From the NCBI RefSeq assembly GCF_030811835.1, contig NZ_JAUSRO010000008.1:1-64000 (forward strand): DNA of 64,000 nt, given 5' to 3'. Each line of letters begins with the position of its first letter. The stretch's first letter is position 1. This document shows positions 1-8,487 of this stretch, one piece after another. This stretch comes from Variovorax ginsengisoli (lineage in GTDB: Bacteria > Pseudomonadota > Gammaproteobacteria > Burkholderiales > Burkholderiaceae_C). Both the position numbers and the translations under genes were made by a program. The notes under the pieces were generated by a model, which saw only the letters and a list, made by a program, of their open reading frames with translations, had not been told where the DNA came from and searched no databases.

Positions 1-151
1 CCTCCACGCGTTGCAGGCCTTCGACCCGGATGTCGCGCACGGTGAAGGGCTCCACGGCCCAGGCGGCCGTCGCGGCCAGGGCACTGGCGACCACCATCAC
101 GGCAGTCGCGGCCAGACCAGCGACGTCGGAGCGACGAAAAATACGGTTCAT
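1..151 (-). CDS. bamA: BamA-like outer membrane protein assembly factor, N-terminal fragment (runs off the window)
   Basis: Only the first 50 codons are present. They encode a signal peptide (MNRIFRRSDVAGLAATAVMV onward, with an Ala-rich core ending near AWA) and then FTVRDIRVEGLQRVE, the typical opening of the first POTRA domain of BamA. BamA is the outer-membrane barrel that folds and inserts other barrels. The ATG is the CAT at 149-151. In Burkholderiales bamA normally sits directly downstream of rseP; here the upstream neighbour is a divergent small membrane-protein gene, so this may be a relocated bamA or a paralogue. A TamA-type protein cannot be excluded from so short a fragment. Confidence 0.65.
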   Translation of the reverse strand, partial: MNRIFRRSDVAGLAATAVMVVASALAATAAWAVEPFTVRDIRVEGLQRVE

Positions 152-352
152 TTGACTAATCGACCGGCAGCGGGGCCGGCCTGTTCGGGGCACAAGGCGC
201 CGATGGTCGATGCCAACTTTGGAGGAATGTTGAAGCTGGGTGCGGCGGCAGGCCGCCGACCGCTGGCCGGGTTAAGCAATTCACATTGCCCGCCCTTGCG
301 CGTCAGCGCAAAATCGCCAGCGCCCGATCAATGTCCTTCCAGAGAACCTTTC

Positions 353-646
353 ATGGCTGCAGCACCGTCCACCAACACGACCGCGCCCACCCCTCGCCGC
401 CGTTGGCTGTGGCTCGTTGTCGGGGTGAGCGTGCTGGTGCTGGTCGCCCTGTACGGTGTCCTGAGCTTGCGCGACGGTGGGCTCCGAATCGCGGACCGCG
501 ATGCCAACAAGCGTGCGGCCATGGAACTCTGCTGGAAAGAACAAGCGACCCTCAAGCCCGGTGAGCGCCTCGAAGGCGGCGCTTGCGACCGAATGGAACG
601 CTTGTTCCAGCCCAAAATCGACGCACAGGCCTACGGTGGTTCTTGA
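353..646 (+). CDS. Small single-pass membrane protein of unknown function
   Basis: I do not recognise the family. The 97-residue product has a Ser/Thr/Pro-rich N-terminus, an RRR positive patch, one membrane segment at about residues 20-40 (WLWLVVGVSVLVLVALYGVL) and a soluble tail of about 55 residues with two cysteines (ELCWKEQ and GACDRMERLF). Positive charges before the helix suggest that the tail faces the periplasm, where the cysteines could form a disulfide. An AGAGAA-like site lies about 8 nt before the ATG. The gene is divergent from the bamA-like gene and upstream of the cellulose operon, but separated from it by about 300 bp, so it is probably not part of that unit. Confidence 0.6.
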   Translation: MAAAPSTNTTAPTPRRRWLWLVVGVSVLVLVALYGVLSLRDGGLRIADRDANKRAAMELCWKEQATLKPGERLEGGACDRMERLFQPKIDAQAYGGS

Positions 647-953
647 ACGGCGGTGCGCAGTTCGCCGCAATCACGGTTCGCAAAAGCCGACGACAGACCT
701 TTAGCCGTGCGTCCCCGTCGACGGCACAAGGCGCATGAAGCGGGACGTATCAAGCGGGGTGCATTCACCCACAATAATCCTCTGACAGCGTTACAAATCC
801 CTTCCAGAAAAAAGTGCCAAATCCGGCATAAATTCACAGAATTTGACAACTCGAAGGGTTGATCGTTGTCATGCGACAGCACTCTTTGGATGTTTCTTAA
901 CAAACGTTGTCAGTGATCGCCACGTCCGTGACAATTGGTAAAGCGTGGAATCT
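647..953. other. Non-coding region upstream of the cellulose operon
   Basis: About 307 bp with no convincing gene. It is noticeably more AT-rich than its surroundings between about 770 and 910, as expected for a promoter region. It holds a symmetric array of TGACAA/TTGTCA half-sites at 844-934 (separate entry) and a TTGACA hexamer at 843-848 that could serve as a -35 element, but I find no good -10 at the right spacing. No c-di-GMP riboswitch was recognised by eye. Confidence 0.6.
844..934. promoter_or_regulatory. Symmetric array of four TGACAA/TTGTCA half-sites, candidate operator of the bcs operon
   Basis: TGACAA occurs at 844-849 and 929-934; its reverse complement TTGTCA occurs at 866-871 and 907-912. 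The outer-to-inner spacing is exactly 22 bp on both sides and the whole array is symmetric about position 889. A near match, TGACAG, lies at 783-788. The last half-site ends 19 nt before the bcsD ATG. This looks like paired binding sites for a dimeric regulator, about two helical turns apart. The regulator is unknown. Confidence 0.5.
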
Positions 954-1430
954 ATGACTTCGACTGACTCACTTCTCGGCTATTACGAACGCAATGCATG
1001 CTCGCCCCAGTGGCTGGAGTTCAACAGGGGGTTGGCGCTCGAATTGAGCGCCGGCTTGCCGTCCGAAGAAATCAGGGCGTTGTTCAAGCGTATCGGCAGC
1101 CACATGGCTCAGGCGATGCCCCTTGCGCGATGTGACTCGCTGCAGGAACTGCAGGCGGAATTCAACGCCCGCTGGGCATCCATCGCATGGGGTTTCAGCA
1201 GCCTGCGCGAGGAAGAGGACTTTCTCGAAATCATCCACGCCTGCAGCCCGCTGGCCGTGGCCTTCGGCCCCGCGTCGTCGGAATGGATCTCCGGATTCTT
1301 CGAAGGCGCCTACCAGGTTTGGTTCGCAGCGCAAGGGATTCCGTCGGTGCTCCGCGTGCGTGCCGAGGAGCCCGCCATCACGTCGGCAGCATCACAGATC
1401 GTATTGAGATTGAGCAGGGTCCACCCATGA
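954..1430 (+). CDS. bcsD: Cellulose synthase subunit BcsD
   Basis: The protein has about 158 residues, the usual BcsD size (about 156). It starts MTSTDSLLGYYERNACSPQW and contains the conserved internal stretch around LEIIHACSPLAVAFG and SGFFEGAYQVWFAAQG. BcsD is a periplasmic octameric ring known from Komagataeibacter that channels glucan chains and helps align them into fibrils. It is the first gene of the operon. I start it at ATG 954; an in-frame GTG at 945 would add three residues. Its stop overlaps the next start (ATGA at 1427-1430), indicating translational coupling. BcsD normally marks type I cellulose operons. Confidence 0.88.
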   Translation: MTSTDSLLGYYERNACSPQWLEFNRGLALELSAGLPSEEIRALFKRIGSHMAQAMPLARCDSLQELQAEFNARWASIAWGFSSLREEEDFLEIIHACSPLAVAFGPASSEWISGFFEGAYQVWFAAQGIPSVLRVRAEEPAITSAASQIVLRLSRVHP

Positions 1431-1870
1431 AAGAGGACGACGAGCAGGGCGAAGACATCGCCGGTCTTTTCAAGAAGTTCGGCGGCGACGCCAAAGGCTA
1501 CCGTGAATTCGACCATACGCCAGCCGATCAGGAGTCGCCGTGGCGCCTGTTGCCGGGTGGCCATTCGGCCGAAACGCCGGTGATCGCGCCAGCGCCACCT
1601 CCACTTGCGCCTCCTCCGGCCGCACCGCCTGCACTGGTGGTGCCGCGTGCTGCCGCACCGGCTCCTGTGCCAGCCTCCGTTTTTGCAACGGCAATGCCCC
1701 CCATGGCCGCACCCGTCGCCGTGCCCGAGCCAGCCAGCGTGCCGGCCACACCGGTCACGGCCCCTGCAACGCGCCCCCTGGATGTCCTCTTCGCTCGCCT
1801 CGCCGCCGAGACGGCCGCTCCCGCAGAAGCAGGCCACACCCTGCTGTCGCGCTGGCGCCGGCCGTCCTGA
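1427..1870 (+). CDS. bcsP: Proline/alanine-rich cellulose biosynthesis protein (BcsP/BcsO-like)
   Basis: The 147-residue protein has a short conserved N-terminal part (EDIAGLFKKFGGDAKGYREF) followed by a low-complexity tail made largely of Pro and Ala (residues about 45-125). Proteins of this build lie next to bcsD and bcsQ in beta- and gammaproteobacterial cellulose operons and are named BcsP or BcsO; the N-terminal segment recalls BcsR-type regulators of cellulose synthase. The molecular role is not settled; recruitment or scaffolding of the synthase is an inference. It overlaps bcsD by 4 nt and ends 2 nt before bcsQ. Whether it should be called bcsP or bcsO is uncertain. Confidence 0.65.
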   Translation: MKEDDEQGEDIAGLFKKFGGDAKGYREFDHTPADQESPWRLLPGGHSAETPVIAPAPPPLAPPPAAPPALVVPRAAAPAPVPASVFATAMPPMAAPVAVPEPASVPATPVTAPATRPLDVLFARLAAETAAPAEAGHTLLSRWRRPS

Positions 1871-1872
1871 CG

Positions 1873-2661
1873 ATGCGGATCGTTGCCGTCATAGCAGCCA
1901 AGGGAGGGGTAGGCAAGACCACCGTCACCGCCAACCTGTGCACCACGCTGGCCGAGGCAGGCCATCAGGTGCTGGCGATCGATCTCGATCCGCAGAACGC
2001 GTTGCGATTTCATCTTTGCGCCGATGTGCAGGCCTGCGAGACGGGCCTGGCGCAGGCCATCTCAGGCGAACACGCCTGGATGAAGGTCATCCAGCCCGCA
2101 CGCAGCGGCGTCCTGCTGCTGCCTTTCGGTGCCATTGACGACGAGCGCCAGTTCGAGATCGAGCAGTACCTGGCGTCCTACCCAAACTGGCTGGGTCAAC
2201 TGCTCGCCTCCTTCGGCATGCCCGAGGAGACGCTGGTGCTGATCGACACGCCGCCAGGCCCGTCGGTCTATCTGCAGCAGACATTGAGGGTCGCCCACTT
2301 CGACGTGGTGACAGTGCTGCCCGACGCGGGCTCCTTTGCCACGATGCCCATCATCGATCGCGTGATCGCCAAGTACGGCACTCAGCGCAGTGATTTTCTG
2401 GGGAGCGGTTATCTGGTCAACCAGATCGACCCAGGCAAGCGCCTGAGTCGCGACGTGCTTGAACGGCTGCGCCAGGATCTGGGCAGCCGGTTGCTCGGCG
2501 CCATCCACCAGGACCAGGCCGTGAGCGAAGCACTGGCCTCGGCGCTGACTGTGCGCTCCTACGCGCCTCATTCGCAGGCCGCGCAGGACATCTCCGAATG
2601 TGCCGACCGTCTGGTCGAGCGCCTCGCCATCGCCGAGCCTTCGCGCTGGCGCCCTCATTGA
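1873..2661 (+). CDS. bcsQ: Cellulose biosynthesis ATPase BcsQ (MinD/ParA family)
   Basis: A 262-residue protein opening MRIVAVIAAKGGVGKTTVTA, the deviant Walker A motif (KGGVGKT) of the ParA/MinD/SIMIBI ATPases at residues about 9-16, followed by a switch region DLDPQNAL and the nucleotide-site aspartate in LVLIDTPPG. BcsQ localises the cellulose machinery to the cell pole in E. coli and is needed for synthesis. Similar YhjQ-type ATPases occur in many bcs operons. The gene starts 2 nt after the proline-rich gene, and 37 nt separate it from bcsA. Confidence 0.9.
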   Translation: MRIVAVIAAKGGVGKTTVTANLCTTLAEAGHQVLAIDLDPQNALRFHLCADVQACETGLAQAISGEHAWMKVIQPARSGVLLLPFGAIDDERQFEIEQYLASYPNWLGQLLASFGMPEETLVLIDTPPGPSVYLQQTLRVAHFDVVTVLPDAGSFATMPIIDRVIAKYGTQRSDFLGSGYLVNQIDPGKRLSRDVLERLRQDLGSRLLGAIHQDQAVSEALASALTVRSYAPHSQAAQDISECADRLVERLAIAEPSRWRPH

Positions 2662-2698
2662 ACATCTCCGCCGCCACTGAACGTCCGAGCACGTCCTC

Positions 2699-4885
2699 AT
2701 GAAGAAAACCTCTCCTCACCGAACCGGGCGTTCCAGCCAGGGACTGGCGCTGTTCGAACGCCAACCCTTGCGCGCGATCGCGTGGATCGTCACCCTGCTC
2801 GTGCTCGGCGCGCTGGTCGTCACGCCGATGACGCTTCAGCAGCAGTTGACCCTGTCGATCGGCGTGTTTGTCCTGGCGCTGGTGATCAACCGTGCGAAGG
2901 GCCGTTACGCCAGCCTGGCGATGATTTTCCTGTCGGTGATCGTGTCCTCGCGCTACATGTACTGGCGCGTGACCGAGACGATGTTCATGGACAACCCGCT
3001 GGACCTGCTGCTCGGCCTGGGCCTGCTCGTCGCTGAAATCTACGCTTTCGTGGTGCTGCTGCTGGGCTATGTGCAGACCGCCTGGCCGCTCGAGCGCAAG
3101 CCGATTCCGCTGCCGGAAGATTCGTCGACCTGGCCGACGGTCGACGTGTTCATCCCCACCTACAACGAGGCCCTGTCGGTGGTGCGCTCGACTGTGCTGG
3201 CCGCCCAGTCGATCGACTGGCCGCAGGACAAGATCAAGATCCACGTGCTGGACGACGGCCGCCGCGCCGAATTCCGTGAGTTCTGCCAGCAAGTGGGTGT
3301 GGCACACGTCACGCGCGACAACAACCGCCACGCCAAGGCCGGCAACATCAATGCCGCACTGAAGAACACCACTGCCGAGTTCGTCGCGATCTTCGACTGC
3401 GACCACATTCCAACGCGCTCCTTCCTGCAGATCGCCATGGGCTGGTTTGGCCACGACCCGAAGCTGGCCATGGTCCAGCTGCCCCACTATTTCTTCTCGG
3501 CCGACCCGTTCGAGAAGAACCTCGACACCTTCGGCACCGTGCCCAATGAAGGCGAGCTGTTCTACGGTCTGATCCAGGACGGCAACGACCTGTGGAACGC
3601 CACCTTCTTCTGCGGCTCGTGTGCCGTGCTGCGCCGCACGATGGTCGAGGAAGTCGGCGGCATCGCGGTCGAAACCGTGACCGAAGACGCCCACACCGCG
3701 CTCAAGCTGCACCGCCTGGGCTACAACACCGCCTACCTGGCGCTGCCGCAGGCTGCCGGCCTGGCCACCGAAAGCCTGTCGGGCCACGTGGGTCAACGCA
3801 TTCGCTGGGCGCGCGGCATGGCGCAGATCTTCCGCATCGACAACCCGATGTTCGGCCGCGGCCTGAAGTGGCCGCAGCGGCTGTGCTACGTCAACGCGAT
3901 GCTGCACTTCCTGTACGGCCTGCCGCGCCTGATCTACCTGACGGCGCCGTTGGCCTACCTGCTGTTCGGCGCGAGCGTGATCCATGCGTCGGCGTCGATG
4001 ATCTTCGCGTACGCGTTGCCGCACATCTTCCACGCCAACCTGACCAACAGCCGCATCCAGGGGCGCTTTCGCTACCTGTTCTGGAACGAGGTGTACGAAG
4101 CCGTGCTGGCCTGGTACATCTTCCGCCCGACGTTGGTGGCGCTCATCAACCCCAAGCTGGGCAGCTTCAACGTGACGGCCAAGGGCGGCCTGATCCAGAA
4201 GGAATACTTCGACACGTCCATCGCCAAGGCCAGCCTCTTCCTGCTGGCGCTCAATTTCGTGGGCGTGGTGGCCGGCCTCTGGCGCCTGACCTGGGTCGAC
4301 CCGGACAACATTGCCACCGTCTGGCTGAATCTGGCGTGGACCTTCTACAACCTGGTGATCCTGGGTGCCTGCGTGGCGGCAGCCAATGAGTCGCGCCAGC
4401 TGCGTGGCGCGCACCGCATCGCGCTGCGCATTCCGGCCGCCCTGCACTTCCCGGACGGCCACTCGCTGCGCTGCCACACCTATGACTTCTCCAGCAGCGG
4501 CCTGGGCATCGACCTGCCGGCCGACCTGAGCGCCGAGGACGGCGCACCGCTGGAGGTGGCGCTGTTCCGCGGCGAGGTCGAGTCGCGCTTCCCGGCGACC
4601 GTGCGCTTCAGCCGCGGCAAGCGCATCGGCGTGCAGTTCGAGCCACTGAGCTTTGCGCAGGAGCGTGCGCTGGTGCAATGCACGACGGCCCGCGCCGACA
4701 TCTGGGCGGCACGCTGGGGCAACCATCCCCGCGTGGCCGCGCACAAGGTGATCGGGCACATCGCCAGCATCAGCATGGTGGGTTTCCGCCAGATGTTCGC
4801 CCACTACTACCACGCGAGCGGACGCAAGCTGCGACGGCTGACAGGTGGCGGCGCAGAACCGGCCACGGCCAAGAAACCGTCCTGA
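2699..4885 (+). CDS. bcsA: Cellulose synthase catalytic subunit BcsA (GT2 with PilZ domain)
   Basis: This 728-residue inner-membrane GT2 glycosyltransferase polymerises UDP-glucose into beta-1,4-glucan and threads it through its own membrane channel. All catalytic motifs are intact: DD at residues 185-186, DCD at 233-235, TED ending at D330, and the QRIRW acceptor motif at 366-370. Membrane helices flank this core on both sides. The C-terminal PilZ domain carries the c-di-GMP site, with RGAHR at 569-573 and DFSSSG at 596-601, so the enzyme should be activated by c-di-GMP. Two GGDEF proteins are encoded immediately beyond the operon and could supply or remove that signal. Confidence 0.96.
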   Translation: MKKTSPHRTGRSSQGLALFERQPLRAIAWIVTLLVLGALVVTPMTLQQQLTLSIGVFVLALVINRAKGRYASLAMIFLSVIVSSRYMYWRVTETMFMDNPLDLLLGLGLLVAEIYAFVVLLLGYVQTAWPLERKPIPLPEDSSTWPTVDVFIPTYNEALSVVRSTVLAAQSIDWPQDKIKIHVLDDGRRAEFREFCQQVGVAHVTRDNNRHAKAGNINAALKNTTAEFVAIFDCDHIPTRSFLQIAMGWFGHDPKLAMVQLPHYFFSADPFEKNLDTFGTVPNEGELFYGLIQDGNDLWNATFFCGSCAVLRRTMVEEVGGIAVETVTEDAHTALKLHRLGYNTAYLALPQAAGLATESLSGHVGQRIRWARGMAQIFRIDNPMFGRGLKWPQRLCYVNAMLHFLYGLPRLIYLTAPLAYLLFGASVIHASASMIFAYALPHIFHANLTNSRIQGRFRYLFWNEVYEAVLAWYIFRPTLVALINPKLGSFNVTAKGGLIQKEYFDTSIAKASLFLLALNFVGVVAGLWRLTWVDPDNIATVWLNLAWTFYNLVILGACVAAANESRQLRGAHRIALRIPAALHFPDGHSLRCHTYDFSSSGLGIDLPADLSAEDGAPLEVALFRGEVESRFPATVRFSRGKRIGVQFEPLSFAQERALVQCTTARADIWAARWGNHPRVAAHKVIGHIASISMVGFRQMFAHYYHASGRKLRRLTGGGAEPATAKKPS

Positions 4886-4944
4886 TCCACCCACTGCCCA
4901 TCGATTCGTTCATCTTGATCCGGCCAGCTTCCGACTTCACAACC

Positions 4945-7227
4945 ATGATTTACCGCAACACGAAACTGACCACGGCTGTGGCGCTCGCCCTGATGGCATG
5001 GACCGGCGGCCTGGCCCCACTGGCCTGGGCCCAGACGCGCGCGACGGCGGCGCCTGCGCCGGGCGCACCCGCCCTGCCGGCGCTGGCCGTGCCCGCCGCG
5101 CCGGTGGGCAATGTGCGCGAACTCAACCTCACACAGCTGGGCATCGACTACGCCATCAAGCTGCGCGGCATCAATGGCACTGTGGGCATTCCATTCAGCG
5201 TGCGGGCCGACGAGCTCATCACGGGTGCTTCGCTGCGTCTGAACTACGCGTATTCGCCTGCGCTGATTCCGGAGCTGTCGCACCTCAAGGTGAGCGTGAA
5301 CAACGTGCTCATCAGCACACTGCCGGCCGCGCGTGCGGATGCGGGCAAGCCGCTGTCGGTGGAAATCCCGATCGACCGCCGCCTGATCACCGAGTTCAAC
5401 CGCATCGACGTCGAGCTGATCGGCCACTACACCCGGGAATGCGAAGACCCGGTGCACACCAGCCTGTGGGCCACGGTGGACGCGTCGACCACGCTGCGCC
5501 TGAACGTCTCGCCGCTAAAGATCGTCAACGACCTGGCGGTCATGCCGCAACCCTTCTTCGACCGGCGCGACGTGCGCCGTCTGAACCTGCCTTTCGTGTT
5601 CGGCAATGCCAACGCCAATGCCACGCTGGAGGCCGCAGGCATCCTGTCGTCGTGGTTCGGCGCACTGGCCGGCTACCGCGGCGCGACCTTTCCTGTGAGC
5701 AACGGCGATCTGCCGATGGGCAATGCCGTGGTCTTCGCCATGCCCGAATCGGTCATCAATGGCCTGACGCTGCCCCCCATCCAGGGGCCGGCGCTGGCCA
5801 TGGTCGATCACCCGCAGGACCCCAATGCCAAGCTGCTGCTGGTGATGGGCCGCAACCCGGCCGAGCTGCGCACGGCGGCCTCGACGATGGCGCTGAACAA
5901 TCGCGCGCTCACCGGCGCGAACGCCGCCATTCCCGAGTACGAGCAACCGGCGCCGCGCAAGCCCTACGACGCACCGCGCTGGCTGTCGAGCGACCGTCCG
6001 GTGCAACTGGGCGAGCTCGCGCAGGCGGCGGAGTTCACGGTCGCAGGCTACACGCCGAACGTGATCCGCGTGAACATGCAGCTGCCGCCCGACCTGTTCA
6101 CCTGGCGCAGCCGTGGCGTACCGCTCGACCTTCAGTACCGCTACACACCGCGCGTGCAGGCCGACCAGTCCACGCTCAACCTGAACGTCAACGACACCTT
6201 CATCGGCTCGCTACCGTTGCGCCCCGGCTTCCCGACCGGCGACCACTGGTGGAACCCGATGACCGCCAAGCTGCTGCCCGACGGCACAGTGGCCGAACGC
6301 AAGGAGGTGCTGCTGCCCACGCTGGCCATGGGCTCGCGCGCCCAGCTGCAGATGCACTACTACTTCGAGCCGGCAGCCAGCAACTGCAAGCCGTTGCTGG
6401 ACAACGTACGCGGGGGCATCGACCCGACATCGACCATCGACGTGTCCAAGTTCCCGCACTACATCGCCATGCCGGAGCTGGCCGCGTTTGCGAACAGCGG
6501 CTTCCCGTTCACCCGGCTGGCCGACCTGGCCGACACGGCGGTGATCCTGCCAGACCAGCCTGAGCGCACCGACACCGAGACCTACCTGGCGGCCATGGGC
6601 CAGCTGGGCAACGCCACGGGTTATCCCGTGCTGCGCGTGACGGTGGGCCGTGCGTCCAACGCGAACGAGCTCAGCGACAAGGATCTGCTGGTGATCGGCA
6701 GCCTGCAGAATCAGCCGCTGTTCACGCAGTGGGCCGCGCAGATGCCGCTCAAGCGCAACAGCGCCGCGCAGCAGTTCCGCATCGGCAGCTGGATCGACGA
6801 CACGCTCAACCTGGTCACCGGCACCCGCAAGCGGGAAGACTTGCCGTCGGCCACGCAGTTCTCGATTGCCGACGACGGCTCGGACGCTGCCATCGCCGGC
6901 TTCGAGTCGCCGCTGCGCGCGCAGCGCAGCGTGGTGGCGATGGTGAGCACCCCCCAGTCGCAGCCCGCGCTGGTGAACGCGCTGATGACGCCCGATCTCA
7001 TCAAGCGCATCCAGGGCAGCATGACGCTGGTGCGCGGCTCGCAGGTCAACAGTCTCCTGAGCGGCGACACCTACTACGTGGGCCGCCTTCCCCCCTTTGC
7101 CTGGCTGCAGTGGAACCTGTCACGCAGCCCGGTCATCCTGATCGGCCTGGTGCTTGCGCTGGCACTGCTTGGTGCAGCCGCCGCCTACGCCAGCCTGAAG
7201 CTGCGCGCACGCGCCCGCTTGCGCTAG
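4945..7227 (+). CDS. bcsB: Cellulose synthase periplasmic subunit BcsB
   Basis: The 760-residue precursor begins with a signal peptide (MIYRNTKLTTAVALALMAWT, cleavage probably after AWA-Q) and an Ala/Pro-rich stretch. The periplasmic body contains the beta-rich carbohydrate-binding and flavodoxin-like repeats of the BcsB family. It ends with one transmembrane anchor at about residues 728-755 (VILIGLVLALALLGAAAAYA), which packs against BcsA and is required for its activity. The ATG at 4945 was chosen because it directly precedes the signal peptide. It lies 59 nt after bcsA and 21 nt before bcsZ. Confidence 0.93.
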   Translation: MIYRNTKLTTAVALALMAWTGGLAPLAWAQTRATAAPAPGAPALPALAVPAAPVGNVRELNLTQLGIDYAIKLRGINGTVGIPFSVRADELITGASLRLNYAYSPALIPELSHLKVSVNNVLISTLPAARADAGKPLSVEIPIDRRLITEFNRIDVELIGHYTRECEDPVHTSLWATVDASTTLRLNVSPLKIVNDLAVMPQPFFDRRDVRRLNLPFVFGNANANATLEAAGILSSWFGALAGYRGATFPVSNGDLPMGNAVVFAMPESVINGLTLPPIQGPALAMVDHPQDPNAKLLLVMGRNPAELRTAASTMALNNRALTGANAAIPEYEQPAPRKPYDAPRWLSSDRPVQLGELAQAAEFTVAGYTPNVIRVNMQLPPDLFTWRSRGVPLDLQYRYTPRVQADQSTLNLNVNDTFIGSLPLRPGFPTGDHWWNPMTAKLLPDGTVAERKEVLLPTLAMGSRAQLQMHYYFEPAASNCKPLLDNVRGGIDPTSTIDVSKFPHYIAMPELAAFANSGFPFTRLADLADTAVILPDQPERTDTETYLAAMGQLGNATGYPVLRVTVGRASNANELSDKDLLVIGSLQNQPLFTQWAAQMPLKRNSAAQQFRIGSWIDDTLNLVTGTRKREDLPSATQFSIADDGSDAAIAGFESPLRAQRSVVAMVSTPQSQPALVNALMTPDLIKRIQGSMTLVRGSQVNSLLSGDTYYVGRLPPFAWLQWNLSRSPVILIGLVLALALLGAAAAYASLKLRARARLR

Positions 7228-7248
7228 ACCGCGCCCCTCACCTTCTCC

Positions 7249-8487
7249 ATGAATTTTTCCGAACAAGACGACCCGCACCCGTTCGCATCCCGACGACGAC
7301 GGCTGCTGCAAGGCATGGCGCTGGCGTCGCTTGCCGCCGCCTTGCCCGCACGCGCGCAGTCACAACAGGCGTCGCAACCTGGACCGCAATCGGGCAGTTG
7401 CGTGAACACCAGCGACTGGCAGGCCTTTGCAGCGCGCCACATCCAGGTGGATGGGCGCGTGGTCGATTTCGACACGCCGCAGCAGCAGTCCACCTCCGAA
7501 GGTCAGTCGTACGGGCTGTTCTTCTCGCTGGTGCACAACGACCGCAATACCTTCAACCGCGTGCTGCAGTGGACCCACAAGAATCTCGCCGGCGGCGACA
7601 TGGCCAAGCGCTTGCCTGCCTGGCAATGGGGACGCAACAATGAAGGCGGCTGGGGCGTGCTCGACGACAACTCGGCGTCCGACTCCGACGTGTGGATCGC
7701 CTACACGCTGATCGAGGCTGCGCGACTGTGGAAGGAACCGTCGTACCAGCGGCTCGGCCGCACGATGATGGCGATGGTGGCGCGCGACGAAGTGATCAAG
7801 CTCGACGGCCTCGGCCAGATGCTGATGCCCTGGCCGCGCTCGGTGGCACGCGGGCCGAACTGGCGCCTGAACCCGAGCTACGTACCGATCCAGCTGCTTC
7901 GCCGTTTTCACGAAGAAGACCCCAGCGGTCCCTGGAACGAGATCATCCAGAACGCCATGCGCATGTTCGGCGCGGTCACGCCACAGGGCTACGCGCCCGA
8001 CTGGTGCGCCTGGTCTTCGGACAGCAAGAGCTTCGTGGCCGATCCACAGAAGGGTGCCGTCGGCAGTTACGATGCGATCCGCGTCTACCTCTGGGCCGGC
8101 ATGCTGCACCCGCAGGACCCGACGCGCAGCCTGTTGCTCAAATCGCTGTATGGTCCGCGCCGCGCCATCGAGGCGCAAACGATGGTGCCCGAATATGTCG
8201 ACACCGCTACCGGTGCGCCCCGTGGCACCGGTGGCGTGGGCTTTGCCGGCGCGCTGCTGCCTTACCTGAAGGCCCAAGGTCTTGGCAACCTGGCCGAGGT
8301 GCAGCTCACCCGCATCCGCAATCGCATGGGTGACGGAAAAACCGGCAGCGTGCTGCCGCTTCCCTATTACGAGCGCATGCTCATTCTTTTTGGCCTGGGT
8401 TGGTACGAAGGTCGCTACGCTTTCAGCAAGACCGGCCAACTGCAAACTTCCTGGAGACTCCTATGTCCGTCCGACCGACCCGCGTGA
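7249..8487 (+). CDS. bcsZ: Periplasmic endo-beta-1,4-glucanase BcsZ (GH8)
   Basis: A 412-residue family 8 glycoside hydrolase that trims glucan during cellulose export. The N-terminus has SRRRRLLQGMALASLAAALP, a twin-arginine-like signal ending at ARAQ. The GH8 signature TSEGQSYG supplies the catalytic acid (E84), and SYDAIRVYLW (D275) matches the region of the base. The protein is longer than E. coli BcsZ (about 370 residues) because of its leader. Its last 25 nt overlap the start of bcsC, so the two are probably coupled. Confidence 0.93.
   Translation: MNFSEQDDPHPFASRRRRLLQGMALASLAAALPARAQSQQASQPGPQSGSCVNTSDWQAFAARHIQVDGRVVDFDTPQQQSTSEGQSYGLFFSLVHNDRNTFNRVLQWTHKNLAGGDMAKRLPAWQWGRNNEGGWGVLDDNSASDSDVWIAYTLIEAARLWKEPSYQRLGRTMMAMVARDEVIKLDGLGQMLMPWPRSVARGPNWRLNPSYVPIQLLRRFHEEDPSGPWNEIIQNAMRMFGAVTPQGYAPDWCAWSSDSKSFVADPQKGAVGSYDAIRVYLWAGMLHPQDPTRSLLLKSLYGPRRAIEAQTMVPEYVDTATGAPRGTGGVGFAGALLPYLKAQGLGNLAEVQLTRIRNRMGDGKTGSVLPLPYYERMLILFGLGWYEGRYAFSKTGQLQTSWRLLCPSDRPA

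Noticed and set aside
843..871. TTGACA at 843-848 as the -35 box of a bcs promoter, with a -10 near 866
   Set aside because: The best candidate at proper spacing, TTGTCA, matches TATAAT poorly and is itself one of the repeated half-sites.
2417..4894. 825-codon open frame on the minus strand across bcsA
   Set aside because: Antisense shadow of a clearly coding GC-rich gene; the translation is rich in His, Gln, Arg and Val without any domain.
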